From contig CM057137.1 of NCBI GenBank assembly GCA_029964075.1, forward strand, positions 1,178,001-1,242,000: 64,000 nucleotides of DNA, in the 5' to 3' direction. Both the position numbers and the translations under genes were made by a program. Under the pieces are notes generated by a model, which ran no database searches, had not been told where the DNA came from, and worked only from the letters and a program-made list of their open reading frames with translations. Numbering within the stretch: position 1 is the first letter of the stretch; each line of letters starts with the position of its first letter. Source of the DNA: Patiria pectinifera (Eukaryota; Echinodermata; Asteroidea; Valvatida; Asterinidae). Positions 11,700 through 21,037 of the stretch are shown one piece after another.

Positions 11700-11884
11700 A
11701 TTGAAGTCACTTGAGGGCGCTATTTGTATGCCATTGATGGATTAACCAGTTGCTCGGACAGCAGCAGGTCAATGTCGCGCCGCATATCCCGCTCAACGAA
11801 GTGCGAAAAATAGACAAACAAATCCACAATAATTTCTCAAAAGTTATGGTAACGGTCCGAGGGGGTTGTGGTGTGCAGTTCAAA
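11700..11884 (+). other. Candidate 5' non-coding exon of the PAQR gene
   Basis: A less AT-rich stretch ends at a strong donor, AAA|GTAAGTAA (GT at 11885-11886). The next strong acceptor is CTCCAG at 12521, just before the PAQR start codon. Vertebrate PAQR7 and PAQR8 also have a single coding exon preceded by untranslated exons. The pairing is inferred; the 5' end is unknown. Confidence 0.35.
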
Positions 11885-12254
11885 GTAAGTAATGCAACTC
11901 TTGATTGTGTATTTTATGGTGAAAAAACGAGATATTTTCCGGCCCATAAGTTTCGTAGATTGGGCCATTTTTGGGCGGGGTCTTCGTTTGTTTGATACAT
12001 GGGTTTCGAATACATGTTGGTTCGGTTCGTGTATGTTCAGATGCAAAGTTTTCGTTTCTCATGTCTTTACGATTTTAACGTTTGTTGGCTCATTACCTAG
12101 TCTTAGGTCCAGTCCAGTGGTTGTACTTTATGCTTCGATTGCATTATTGATAATATTTAGTAAATCAAATTAGGTTTTGCCCTTCGCCGATGTTTAACAC
12201 TGTATACTATAGCCTATAGGCCTACTCAGTGTGTTACATCCCGAGTGAAAGTTG

Positions 12255-12335
12255 GAAAAATCCCTCGGGTGGGACTCGAACCCACGACCTCCTGCTTTCT
12301 AGTTCAGATGTCTTACCACTCGACCATCGATGATC
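12255..12335 (-). mobile_element. tRNA-like SINE head or tRNA pseudogene
   Basis: On the minus strand a perfect box A (TGGTCGAGTGG, 12316-12326) and a perfect box B (GGTTCGAGTCC, 12272-12282) sit at tRNA spacing, with a good T-arm (GTGGGTTCGAGTCCCAC). The anticodon stem pairs badly and no acceptor stem forms, so I read it as a SINE head or tRNA relic. Confidence 0.6.
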
Positions 12336-12561
12336 GACCATATATTAGCAATATATTACTTATTAGTGTGATTGTCATGATTGTTGTTTTCCTGTCCGCA
12401 TTTGCTTCATGATCCTTGCATATAAAAAAAGAAAGAAATACAAGTATGAGAATTAAATGTAGTGTGAATCAAACAAACTTGAAATTCAAGCATCCCATTT
12501 TGTTTTTATATTTTTCTCCAGGATATCGTCAGTTGACCTTGGTTTTGGAAGTCGGCCAAAG

Positions 12562-13557
12562 ATGAAGATCTCAATCGGCTATGAGAACAACCAGCCTCCA
12601 GGCCTCAGGGCCGAGGAGGTACCGCTTCAGTTCCGAGAGCCCTACGTGGAGATCGGATACCGCAAGCCCTACCAACCCTTCACCTTCTACCTGAAGAGCT
12701 TCTTCCAGATCCACAACGAAACCCTGAACGTCTGGACCCACGCGATCGCCTGCGTGGCCACAATGTTCCAGGGCATTCGCCTCTGTGCTACCTTGGATAT
12801 GGAGCATGATCCTTACGCTCCCATGTTCAAGATGTTCATCCTGAGCAGCATGATCTACCTGTTCCTGAGCACCTGTGCCCATTTGTTCCAATCAATTAAC
12901 GAGGTGGCTCATCACACCTGTTTCTTCATTGATTACATGGGCGTCAGCATTTATAGCTTCGCAGCTGGTATGGCGCAGATCCACTTCTGCTCCTTACCCT
13001 GGGTCTATAGAGCCGTGGAGAGCTTCTACCTCCCTCTTCACTGGTTTCTATCCTTCCTGGTCTGCTTCTGTTGCAGCTACTCCAAGTATCGCTACAAGCG
13101 ACCATACCCCTTCGCCCGCAAAGTCTGGCAGATGTCTTCAGTCAGTGCGGGTTACATCACGGCCATGTTCCCCATCACCATGCGCATTCTATTCCAAGGG
13201 CTTTCCATTTTCCACGATCTAGCCCTCTTCTATCAAGTGCTGACGGTGGCTTCCTTCTTGGCCGGCTCCTTTTTCTTCGCCGCTCCCTTCCCCCAGAAGT
13301 TCTCGCCGGGCAACTTCGACATCGTGGGCCACGGCCATCAGCTTTTCCACATATTCATGGCGTTTACGTCCTACATGGAAGTGGAGGCAGTCTACCGAGA
13401 TTACATCGATCGGCGAAGCATTTACTCCAATCTCTTCACCCCGACGCCCATGATTGTCTGGGGCTACTTCGTTCTACTGGTGATCGCAAACTGCATCGTT
13501 GCCCTTGTTTTCCGAGAAAAGGTAAAGGCTCGAATCGAGCGAGAAAAAGAGGAGTAG
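12562..13557 (+). CDS. Membrane progestin receptor, PAQR family (PAQR5/7/8-like)
   Basis: An uninterrupted 331-codon frame. It shows the PAQR signature NETLNVWTH at residues 52-60, SxxxHLF (STCAHLF) in the next helix, and a C-terminal HQLFH (His259 and His263) that with the earlier His forms the family's metal site. Seven to eight hydrophobic helices are evident. Length and motifs match class II PAQRs, plasma-membrane progestin receptors that in animals mediate rapid, non-genomic steroid responses such as oocyte maturation. The ATG at 12562 has good context (AAAGATGA). An acceptor (CTCCAG, 12521) lies 40 bases upstream, so the 5' UTR is spliced. A long frame in the second phase at 13071-13580 is a shadow. 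Choice among PAQR5, 7 and 8 is not possible by eye. Confidence 0.95.
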   Translation: MKISIGYENNQPPGLRAEEVPLQFREPYVEIGYRKPYQPFTFYLKSFFQIHNETLNVWTHAIACVATMFQGIRLCATLDMEHDPYAPMFKMFILSSMIYLFLSTCAHLFQSINEVAHHTCFFIDYMGVSIYSFAAGMAQIHFCSLPWVYRAVESFYLPLHWFLSFLVCFCCSYSKYRYKRPYPFARKVWQMSSVSAGYITAMFPITMRILFQGLSIFHDLALFYQVLTVASFLAGSFFFAAPFPQKFSPGNFDIVGHGHQLFHIFMAFTSYMEVEAVYRDYIDRRSIYSNLFTPTPMIVWGYFVLLVIANCIVALVFREKVKARIEREKEE

Positions 13558-13852
13558 AAGTGTTGGGTAAATCTTTGTAAGAATCACCAATATAAAAAAA
13601 AAAAAATTCATGTACCTTATCAATTGAAATAATATTTTTGCTGGAATAACAAATCAATATTTTAAAATCTAACTGTCTTAAAATGTTGAACTAATTAATG
13701 CAAAATGGATTCTGTTCAGGTGTATATTTTATCAATGCAAATTGTTTGTTTCACGTTGTAGACAATGCGGCCCTAGGTCAAAGGTCACATAGTACTTGAA
13801 AGCCTGCAGTGATGTATTAGGGAACCTTATTCATTTCAGTGCGTTTTAATAA

Positions 13853-14125
13853 GGCCAAGTAAAAAAATAAATCAGTTTCTCGTCCACGCCCACATCCTTT
13901 GTGCCCGGTCGCTAAATTTTTTGTTCTTTTAAATTCATACATTTGCAATATTTTGTGCATACATTGGTATATTGTCAATATACTGTCTTTAGATTTGTTT
14001 CCAATAGAAAGAGATATGCCTCCTGTGGACACAATTTTGTATTGCAAAAAAATAATTGAGAAAATTGAAGACTCCACCTCTGCCATCTTGGAAAATCTAC
14101 CGTCTTGGGAAAAAAACCCACTCAT
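13853..14125. mobile_element. Harbinger-like MITE fragment, GGCCAAGTAAAA end
   Basis: Begins TAA-GGCCAAGTAAAAAAATAA…CAGTTTCTCGTC, the reverse complement of the right ends at about 19830 and 54182. The interior shares GCCATCTTGG words with those copies. The far terminus is not clear, so this copy may be truncated. Confidence 0.6.
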
Positions 14126-15444
14126 CTTAATTTTTTTCAAAAAGGTTGAACAGCAAACTACTAATGTTTTTTTCTCAGCCTAATAATATAGGTCCAATCA
14201 CTCCATAACCTCCATGTACAATGTACATGTACTTTTCATCAACTGGCAAATTACAAGTTTTTAGTTATCTAGAGCATACCTGTACATCTTGAGGGCACTA
14301 GTCCATAACTATTTACCCCTTTAGAGGGGACATAAACACATATTTGCCTTATTTTCATTGTCTGCATGCAAGAAGCTCTCATCTGCCAAGTTGCCAGCTT
14401 CCAAACTTGGCAAAATTTCTGAGTAACTTGACAAATACATGTAATTCACCCTAGCCTCACCTAAAGCTACAAAATACTACTACCCATACTAGTAAACTGT
14501 TAATTATGAAATACTTCAGCATATAATAAGTGTACACAACACTCATAGTATTCTGTAGTACTCAGATCTTTATCCAAAAGTAATGGCTAGGACATTAGGG
14601 TTAAAGAACTGTTTGCCTGGAACAAATTTGAGCAGTTTGCAATAAACGAACCCCATGTGATCACGTTAGAGCAAATCAGACGGAAAACATGACGCGTATT
14701 ATAAAAAATGACCAGCAGAAAGGATAATCAATTAGTTACGTACAGTACACCGCACAAGACAGAGCTACATTATTAAAAATTCATCCCTTGTACAATGTCT
14801 ACATCATATCGCTGTCCTTGGCACGTAAAACAAGTCATGAATAATGAAATATCTAGTAACACTTTTATCACGCTAGTAGCACAGCTGCATTGCCAAGCAA
14901 AATAACCTCCACCCCCCAATTTAAAAAAAAAATAAATCAGGAAAAATACAGTGTCTTGTTCTTGATCACTATTTTGACAACAACTGTCCGAAAAAAATGA
15001 TGACATTGACATCAGAAATTCAAATCGAAGATTACCAATTTAAAAGTCAAGGGCAAAAAGAATGAAAAAGAAATAAATATTTGCGTGCAGATTTTCTCAA
15101 AGTCAGTTGCCCTTGATTTGTATTTTGTTTTTGATTTTAATTCTAATAGTACACATTTGTAAATTTAGTTCTGTTTTGTATAAATATAGGAAGTTTTTCT
15201 TCAGTTTGCATGAGCGTGTCACTTCATTATTGTTTGATCTTACTGTTTTAAATTGCAATTTGTAAGCACAAGAAAAAACACCGCCGTGAAAAATCATGAA
15301 TTTGTTAAAAACCAAAAAGATAAAAAAAAATACAGAACTTGTACAGCTTTTGTTTTTAATGACACATAATCCTTGAACACTAACATGTACACACATGTAT
15401 GTGTACATGCCTCTAGATTGTTGTAAATTCTCCTGGTATATGTA

Positions 15445-16020
15445 CATATTTACATGTACTTTAAATTGTAAACACAACGGGACCTATAAAATAAACAGAA
15501 CATTGCAAATATACATGCAAAAAACAAAATTGAACGCATGTACAATGTATGCATGTGCAGATATCTTATTTTTGTCCTGGTACATGTGTACAACTGTAGG
15601 GGTCCGCTCATAAGTCCGACGCCTCATAGGTCCGACGCCTCATGAGTCCGACAAAATCGCATCCCCTAACCAAATAAAGGCCCATAAGTCCGACGCCTCA
15701 TAGGTCCGACGCCTCATAGGTCCGACGCCGCATAGCTCCGACGCCTCGTAAGTCTGACAAATTCAACACCTCGTTTTTCTGTTGTCGGACTTATGAGGCG
15801 TCGGACTTATGAGGCGTCGGACCTATGAGGCGGAATAAATAAATTTTATGCCTCATAAGTCTGACGCCTCATAAGTCCGAAATTTCGGAGACTAATGAGG
15901 CGTCGGACCTATAAGGCGTCGGACTTATGATACGGCCCCCAACTGTACATTGACATGCTTTGGATTGTATACACCATGGGACCTATGAAATAAACAGAAA
16001 ATACTGTGCACTCACATTCC
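15445..16020. repeat. Direct duplication of a GGGACCTATRAAATAAACAG-containing segment
   Basis: A segment at about 15445-15510 (…GGGACCTATAAAATAAACAG…) is repeated at about 15945-16015 (…GGGACCTATGAAATAAACAG…). Both are followed by TACATGC words. The foldback element at 15599-15939 sits between the two copies. Confidence 0.6.
15599..15939. mobile_element. Foldback MITE built of CATAAGTCCGACGCCT units, with 8-bp TSD
   Basis: About a dozen 15-16-base units (CATAAGTCCGACGCCT and variants CATAGGTCCGACGCCT) run in one direction in the left half and in the opposite direction in the right half. The termini are inverted copies of GGGG(T)CCG…CATAAGTCCGACGCC. Flanks 15591-15598 and 15940-15947 are identical 8-mers (CAACTGTA), a target-site duplication. 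The 8-bp duplication suits hAT-type transposition, but no transposase is visible. Confidence 0.9.
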
Positions 16021-16423
16021 ATACATGCTGTGACATGCTGTGCGTGCAGTCTGCTTTTATTATTACCTTTAAGCTACGCCAAAGCTGCGTGTCAGCCTTG
16101 CACTTTAAGTCATCTCAGCTGAATCAATTCTTTGTTGCCTTTTCTGCATTCTCACATGAAAGAAGTGTGCACAGTACATTATTTAAAATATGCACCGAGC
16201 TGTAACAGTTACAAAATTCACCACCTTTTCATCTTTGCTTCATGATAAAATCTGCCCCAAAATTTTCTTAATTATTCCTTTTTTTAAAATTCATACTTCT
16301 TAATCCTAACTGTTAGATGTACCCTAAATCTTTAAAAATCCCACGTCTCTTTTTGCCTTATGTGACAGTTTTGGTTTGGTTTGAAAGAAATTGTCGTGCA
16401 ATTCTTATATTTTGAAACGTTAA

Positions 16424-16774
16424 CCCTCCTATTGAAACATAAATTCTGTGCCAAGTTGTCCCAGCAGTCAAAATCAATCAAGTGACTGTTTCCAACAGTT
16501 ACACGAGCTCCCAGCATTGCCCAGCCTACATAAAGCAGGATTGACTGGCTGTGACTGTTTATGTAACTTGATACAGCTCTGCTTTGACTGTAGGTGATTG
16601 ATAAACCAGCTGTGATTACTTCTTGCCTGGTTTTGTCTGTTGACTGAATTTGACTAGTCACAGTGCTTGCTTTAAATATGAACTGACTGTTGGTGACTAG
16701 CCTGCGTAAAAGGCATGGCAGGGGAAGAGGATTGATTTTTTGACTGTCTTTGTCTGTTCAGACAGCAGGAGGGG
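16424..16774 (-). mobile_element. TTAA-flanked (piggyBac-like) MITE rich in CAGTCA, copy 1
   Basis: The element starts TTAA-CCCTCCT and ends AGGAGGG-GTAA. Its interior is full of CAGTCA or TGACTG words. The same sequence, inverted, is at 37173-37512 with an intact AGGAGGG-TTAA end. TTAA duplication and CCC termini are piggyBac hallmarks. A 109-codon minus-strand frame across it is conserved in part in the other copy but looks incidental. Confidence 0.75.
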
Positions 16775-16918
16775 TAATGGAATTTTCTTCTCAAAACGCT
16801 TAGGGAGTTATATGTATGCAGCAAACAGCAAATAGAGACATGCATTTAGATATAAGCACTAAGGCCTTTATGTGTACAAGGAAATGCACTGAAGGATTCA
16901 CTGGGGATATACATGTAA

Positions 16919-17177
16919 GGCCAAAAAAACAAACAGTTCTGCTTCCGATTACATGGCATTCAAAAATAGGGTAGGTAGGTAGGGATTTTTTTTTATTTTG
17001 CCATGTTTTTTGGTATACAATCATATGGAGGCGTCTGCGTGTAGTCATAGGTAAAAAGGTAGAAATTGATGGTTTTGGTGTTTTTTTTCTCATTTTTCCC
17101 ATAAAAAAATTAGGGTAGGGGCTGTCAGAATAGGGTAGGTAGGGAAACCGGAAGCAGAACTATTATTTTTTTTGGCC
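16919..17177. mobile_element. TAA-flanked MITE, GGCCAAAAAAA…AGTTCTGCTTCCG termini
   Basis: The left end GGCCAAAAAAACAAACAGTT-CTGCTTCCG matches the inverted right end CGGAAGCAGAACTATTATTT-TTTTTGGCC. TAA occurs on both sides (16916-16918 and 17178-17180). TAGGGTAGGTAGG subrepeats lie near both ends. A 3-bp TWA duplication is typical of PIF/Harbinger elements. Confidence 0.85.
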
Positions 17178-17337
17178 TAATGCCCCAATGGGATGTACAT
17201 GAACTCGGACAAAATTCCTTTTTCACACATTCCCAACCTCATAACCCCCGTCATGCAGTCGCTAGTAGCTTGTTCATGCACAGTAGTAACAGTGTGCAAC
17301 AAACCTAGTACGTTCCCTACAAAACACCCAGTCCCCC

Positions 17338-17584
17338 TACATGGGGTCCCCATTGCAAACCATTGTCCCGTCTGCACTGCCATACCTGAATAATTTCATT
17401 CAAGTTTTTTTCTTTTCTTTTGAAAACCAGCCAAGCATGAAGGAACTCGGACATAATTTCATTTTTCAACTCTCTGCATGGTGTCCCCATTGCAAACCAT
17501 TGAGCCTGAATAATTTCATGCAAGTTTTTTTCTTTTCTTTTGAAAACCAGCTAGGCACGAAGGAACTCGAGACATAATTTCATT
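17338..17584 (+). repeat. Tandem duplication of a ~130-bp unit
   Basis: Two direct copies share TCCCCATTGCAAACCATTG, CCTGAATAATTTCAT, CAAGTTTTTTTCTTTTCTTT and GAAGGAACTCG in the same order. They begin near 17345 and 17482. No coding function is apparent. Confidence 0.8.
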
Positions 17585-19439
17585 TCTCTGCTTTTTAATC
17601 CTGTACGTATGCATTATGTATATTAATAATTGGATAGATTCCGAAAATTATATTCACAACTGGATTTCACAGCTGCATTTCTTAAAAAAAAATATATTAT
17701 CAGGCATGTGTAGTAGAACTAGAAAAGGGGGTGGGGCAGAGGAATGAAAAAATGGGGTGTGGGGGTTGAGGGATAGGAATGTGCTGCCCTCAAAGAAAAG
17801 ATGCATGTATTTTTATCTTTCTTTCAAACAAAATTGCACTCTTGCACTAGGTGACAAGTTTAAAGAGAATTTGGTCAAACTTTCCAAAATTTAAAAATAT
17901 ACCATGATTTTTTGGAAATGTGCCCCCCCCTTGCACAAAAAATTCAGTAAATGAAAACATCACACTCTCAAAATATTATTTAACAATCATTTGAAAGATG
18001 GTTGTCTGTCCTTGTCAATATTTTAAGTAAAGAAAGAAAATATGCAGTTGAAAAATAAAATGTATGGAAAATTGTGTACATGCAGTCACTTAAAACGAAA
18101 AATGAAAAAAAGAAAGAAATCAATATGTGTGTACATACGACAGGTGCTAAACGTACATTAAGGCTTTTGACGTATAGACTATCCTTCCTGTTCTTTGACG
18201 CCAACTTCGGTATAAAACAAATAATGGCTGTCTCGTCAGCTTTTGCAGAATTGATTAAAACAATTTTGTTTTTGGTTTATTTTATTTTTGAAAGTGATCA
18301 AAAAAGTGTCTTGCATCTTCGTATTTGTCCATTACAAAAAAAAAAAAAGACCTTGAAACTGCTAATCAATGCAAGAATAAATGTAAATATCATTGTAGTG
18401 GTAGACTTAAAATTGCAATGTGAAGAAAAAAATGAATAGGTGAAACTAGCGCGAAAAATAAATTTGGTTCACTTCATCCGCAGCACGCTTTTATATGCCT
18501 GCACTCAAAAGCCTTGATATTGTTACTATTTAAAGTGTGAAGAAAGAGAAGACTTCCTCAGAACATTTTAATTTTTGCTGAATTTTCCCCCAGAGGACCA
18601 TTTCTCCCATCCAGATGTCTGTAAGTCTGGCAAGCAGTCCGGCAAAACATAATTCCCTTGAGGCGCCACATGTGAGCATGAGAATGGAAAAGAAAAAAAA
18701 AATTAATCACATAAATTTAATATACAGGCCAGAACTGTTAAAGCTAAATTGTACGCATCTTTGATATCTGAGATGTTTTTGTATCTGAGTTATTTTTTTT
18801 TTCACTTAGGATGAGCTCTTTCCAAGTATTTTGATATTGTTTAGGTTTTTATGAGACTTCGTGCCGAGAGCTGTGGAATAGATTATAGACAAAATTGTTC
18901 CAGATTTTTCTCTAGTAGACGCTCTGGTGAATACATTAAACTAATGTAGTGTTTTCATCACACATACAGAAAGATTGTCTGAGTATGTGTGTACGTCTAG
19001 ATGTACATGTACGTGTCCGACGTTCATGAATAATATGTTCCACGTACATTTTATATTTTTCTAATTCGGCAATTTTAAATTTTTCTCAAAACTGGATGTT
19101 GAAAGCTTCTGTTATTCATTGTTGAAGTGCACTATGCCTACACAATTACAGTACATGCAGATATATTGAGACATTTACGGTGCTTCGATAAATATTATTT
19201 TATTCCTCAGATGTTTGGTTTAGGATGTCATTGTCATGTGATGGCAATATAAAATTCACTAACAAAGAACTTCCCTTCATAATAATACAGAATTTGCCAG
19301 TTGAGAATATTGGCCATTTGCTATATTTAGAAAATCAGTGAACAGTCATTTCATTAAAAGGTGTTTTTTTTATCAAATCAGTCTTTTTGAAAGTACACGT
19401 AAACTATGAGGTAAAAATGATGTATAAACTACAAGAATG

Positions 19440-19830
19440 TCATATCAAGAAATGCATGCGGTGTTTTTTTTTGTGTAAAAAAAAACACCCAGTTGCTCAT
19501 CCGTGATTTTTGAAGAAAAAAAAAGAAGTACATGTAGGCGCCCCCCCTTTGTTCCCCCCAAGATGGCGAATTTTCCAAGATGGCGAATTTTCCAAGATGG
19601 CGGTTGGGTTCTTTCATTTTCTCGACTCTTTTAGCTGATACAAAATGGTGACCAAAGGAGCTGTCACCCTTCTACCTAGCTACAATTTTGTTGCAAAACA
19701 AATAAAAAAAAACAGTATAATTTGTAAAATATATTGCAAATGTTCAAATAAAATCAAAATAAAAATAAGAGGCGGGCGGGAAAAAGGAAGCTGGTGGAGA
19801 CAAGAAACTAGTTTATTCTTTTACTTGGCC
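19440..19830. mobile_element. Harbinger-like MITE with AAGATGGCG internal repeats
   Basis: The right end ACAAGAAACTAGTTTATTCT…TTACTTGGCC matches the copies at 13853 (inverted) and 53828-54182. Three AAGATGGCG words spaced 17 bases apart lie at about 19560-19602. The left boundary is approximate. Confidence 0.65.
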
Positions 19831-20960
19831 TTGTGTTATAAATAGGTGTACTAAAATCCATAGGAGAGTTATGGAGTTGAAATGTAAAACGTAGCACCAT
19901 CTTTTAAAAATTTGGGTTACTAATTCATTTGTAGGTCATTAGTATCATCTGAATCGTCATTAGGCCTACTCTTTTTGTATACTGTAGCTGTAATTGGACT
20001 TATTTTGATATTCGCAGGGGGAAAAAATACATGGTAAGAATAAAATACTGACATGGAGTCTTGAGGTGAAAACAAGAAATAAACTTCTGTTTTACCAGAT
20101 GAAGGATTTCACTTTCAGGAATCATGTAATTAGGATTGTGTAGCTTAAATCTCTTATGTGTACATGTGGTAATTTGTAAAGATTAGTGTGGGGAAAAACC
20201 AGGAAAATATCAACATAAAATATTGATGGAGAAAAATATTCCGAAACAAAAACAACCAGGTTGTTTTTTCTTCTTTGAATATTAGTGAACAGAACATTTT
20301 ATGTTGATGTTTTCCTTGTTTTTTTTTTAACCAGACATTGTTAAATGACTTGCTTACATGCCTTGGTTTGCAATGATTCTGTCAAATAGTCAACTGCTGA
20401 ATTTGGGAACGAAGTAGCACTTAGAGGTAAATCTTTTTTTGTTTTGTACAAAATTACTGGTTTGACAAAAAAATAAGAAAAAAAAAAAAAATTAATGCTA
20501 ATGTCATGATATAATTTATGATGAGAAGAAAATCTATTTTTTATTAATTTAGTGATTGTATGGAAATGGTGTAATTCAATGGGTCTTGTAATTATTGATG
20601 CTCAGTCGTAGATAGCTCCTCTAGTCTTAAGTCTTCTTTCAGTGCAATGGCGTTACATTTAGATAAACATTTTCTATGTGTGTGTGTGCATAATCTGTAT
20701 GTATATCTGCAACAAAAGAATGTATTTATCTATCGTAGCACTAACTGTAGGCGCTCTGTAGTATAGCATTAGCAACATAAATTTAGTACACAAAATAACT
20801 TGATTTGTAATTTAAATTAAAGGTAAAATACAACATTTGCTTTCAGAAATGGTTAGATTTGGGGGTTGGTATTTGGTAACAGATATTGTTACACTGACCT
20901 GTTTAAAGTTTTGTGTTCATAGATGCTGGAAAAACCAAGAAAAAAAATGCTGTTCTTGTT

Positions 20961-21037
20961 GTCTGGTTCCCTGACCCTGCTTCAGACGAAGTGGAGCAAT
21001 TTATTGATGTCACGGATATCAGGTCAGGGAACCAGAC
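20961..21037. repeat. Short palindrome with perfect 16-bp inverted ends
   Basis: GTCTGGTTCCCTGACC and its exact reverse complement bound a 77-base segment. It could be a very short MITE or a deletion product of one. No target-site duplication is obvious. Confidence 0.8.

Larger units (their letters stand above)
9685..12250. other. Intergenic stretch between lectin and PAQR genes
   Basis: Contains the probable 3' UTR of the lectin gene, a minus-strand SINE (10.2-10.5 kb) and a candidate 5' non-coding exon of the PAQR gene near 11.7-11.88 kb. No other coding exon is supported. Confidence 0.45.

Noticed and set aside
12255..12335. Functional tRNA gene on minus strand
   Set aside because: Promoter boxes are perfect, but the acceptor and anticodon stems do not pair. 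Kept as a SINE head or relic.
13071..13580. 169-codon + frame
   Set aside because: It is a second-phase shadow of the PAQR coding exon; PAQR motifs are all in the other phase.
15599..15939. CRISPR array, from regularly repeated short units
   Set aside because: Units are contiguous without spacers, invert in the second half and are framed by a target-site duplication. The host is an animal.
18593..18619. 27-base micro-exon (CCCCAG|…|GTAAGT)
   Set aside because: Good splice signals, but no neighbouring exons to join and no conserved peptide. Chance is likely in AT-rich DNA with pyrimidine runs.
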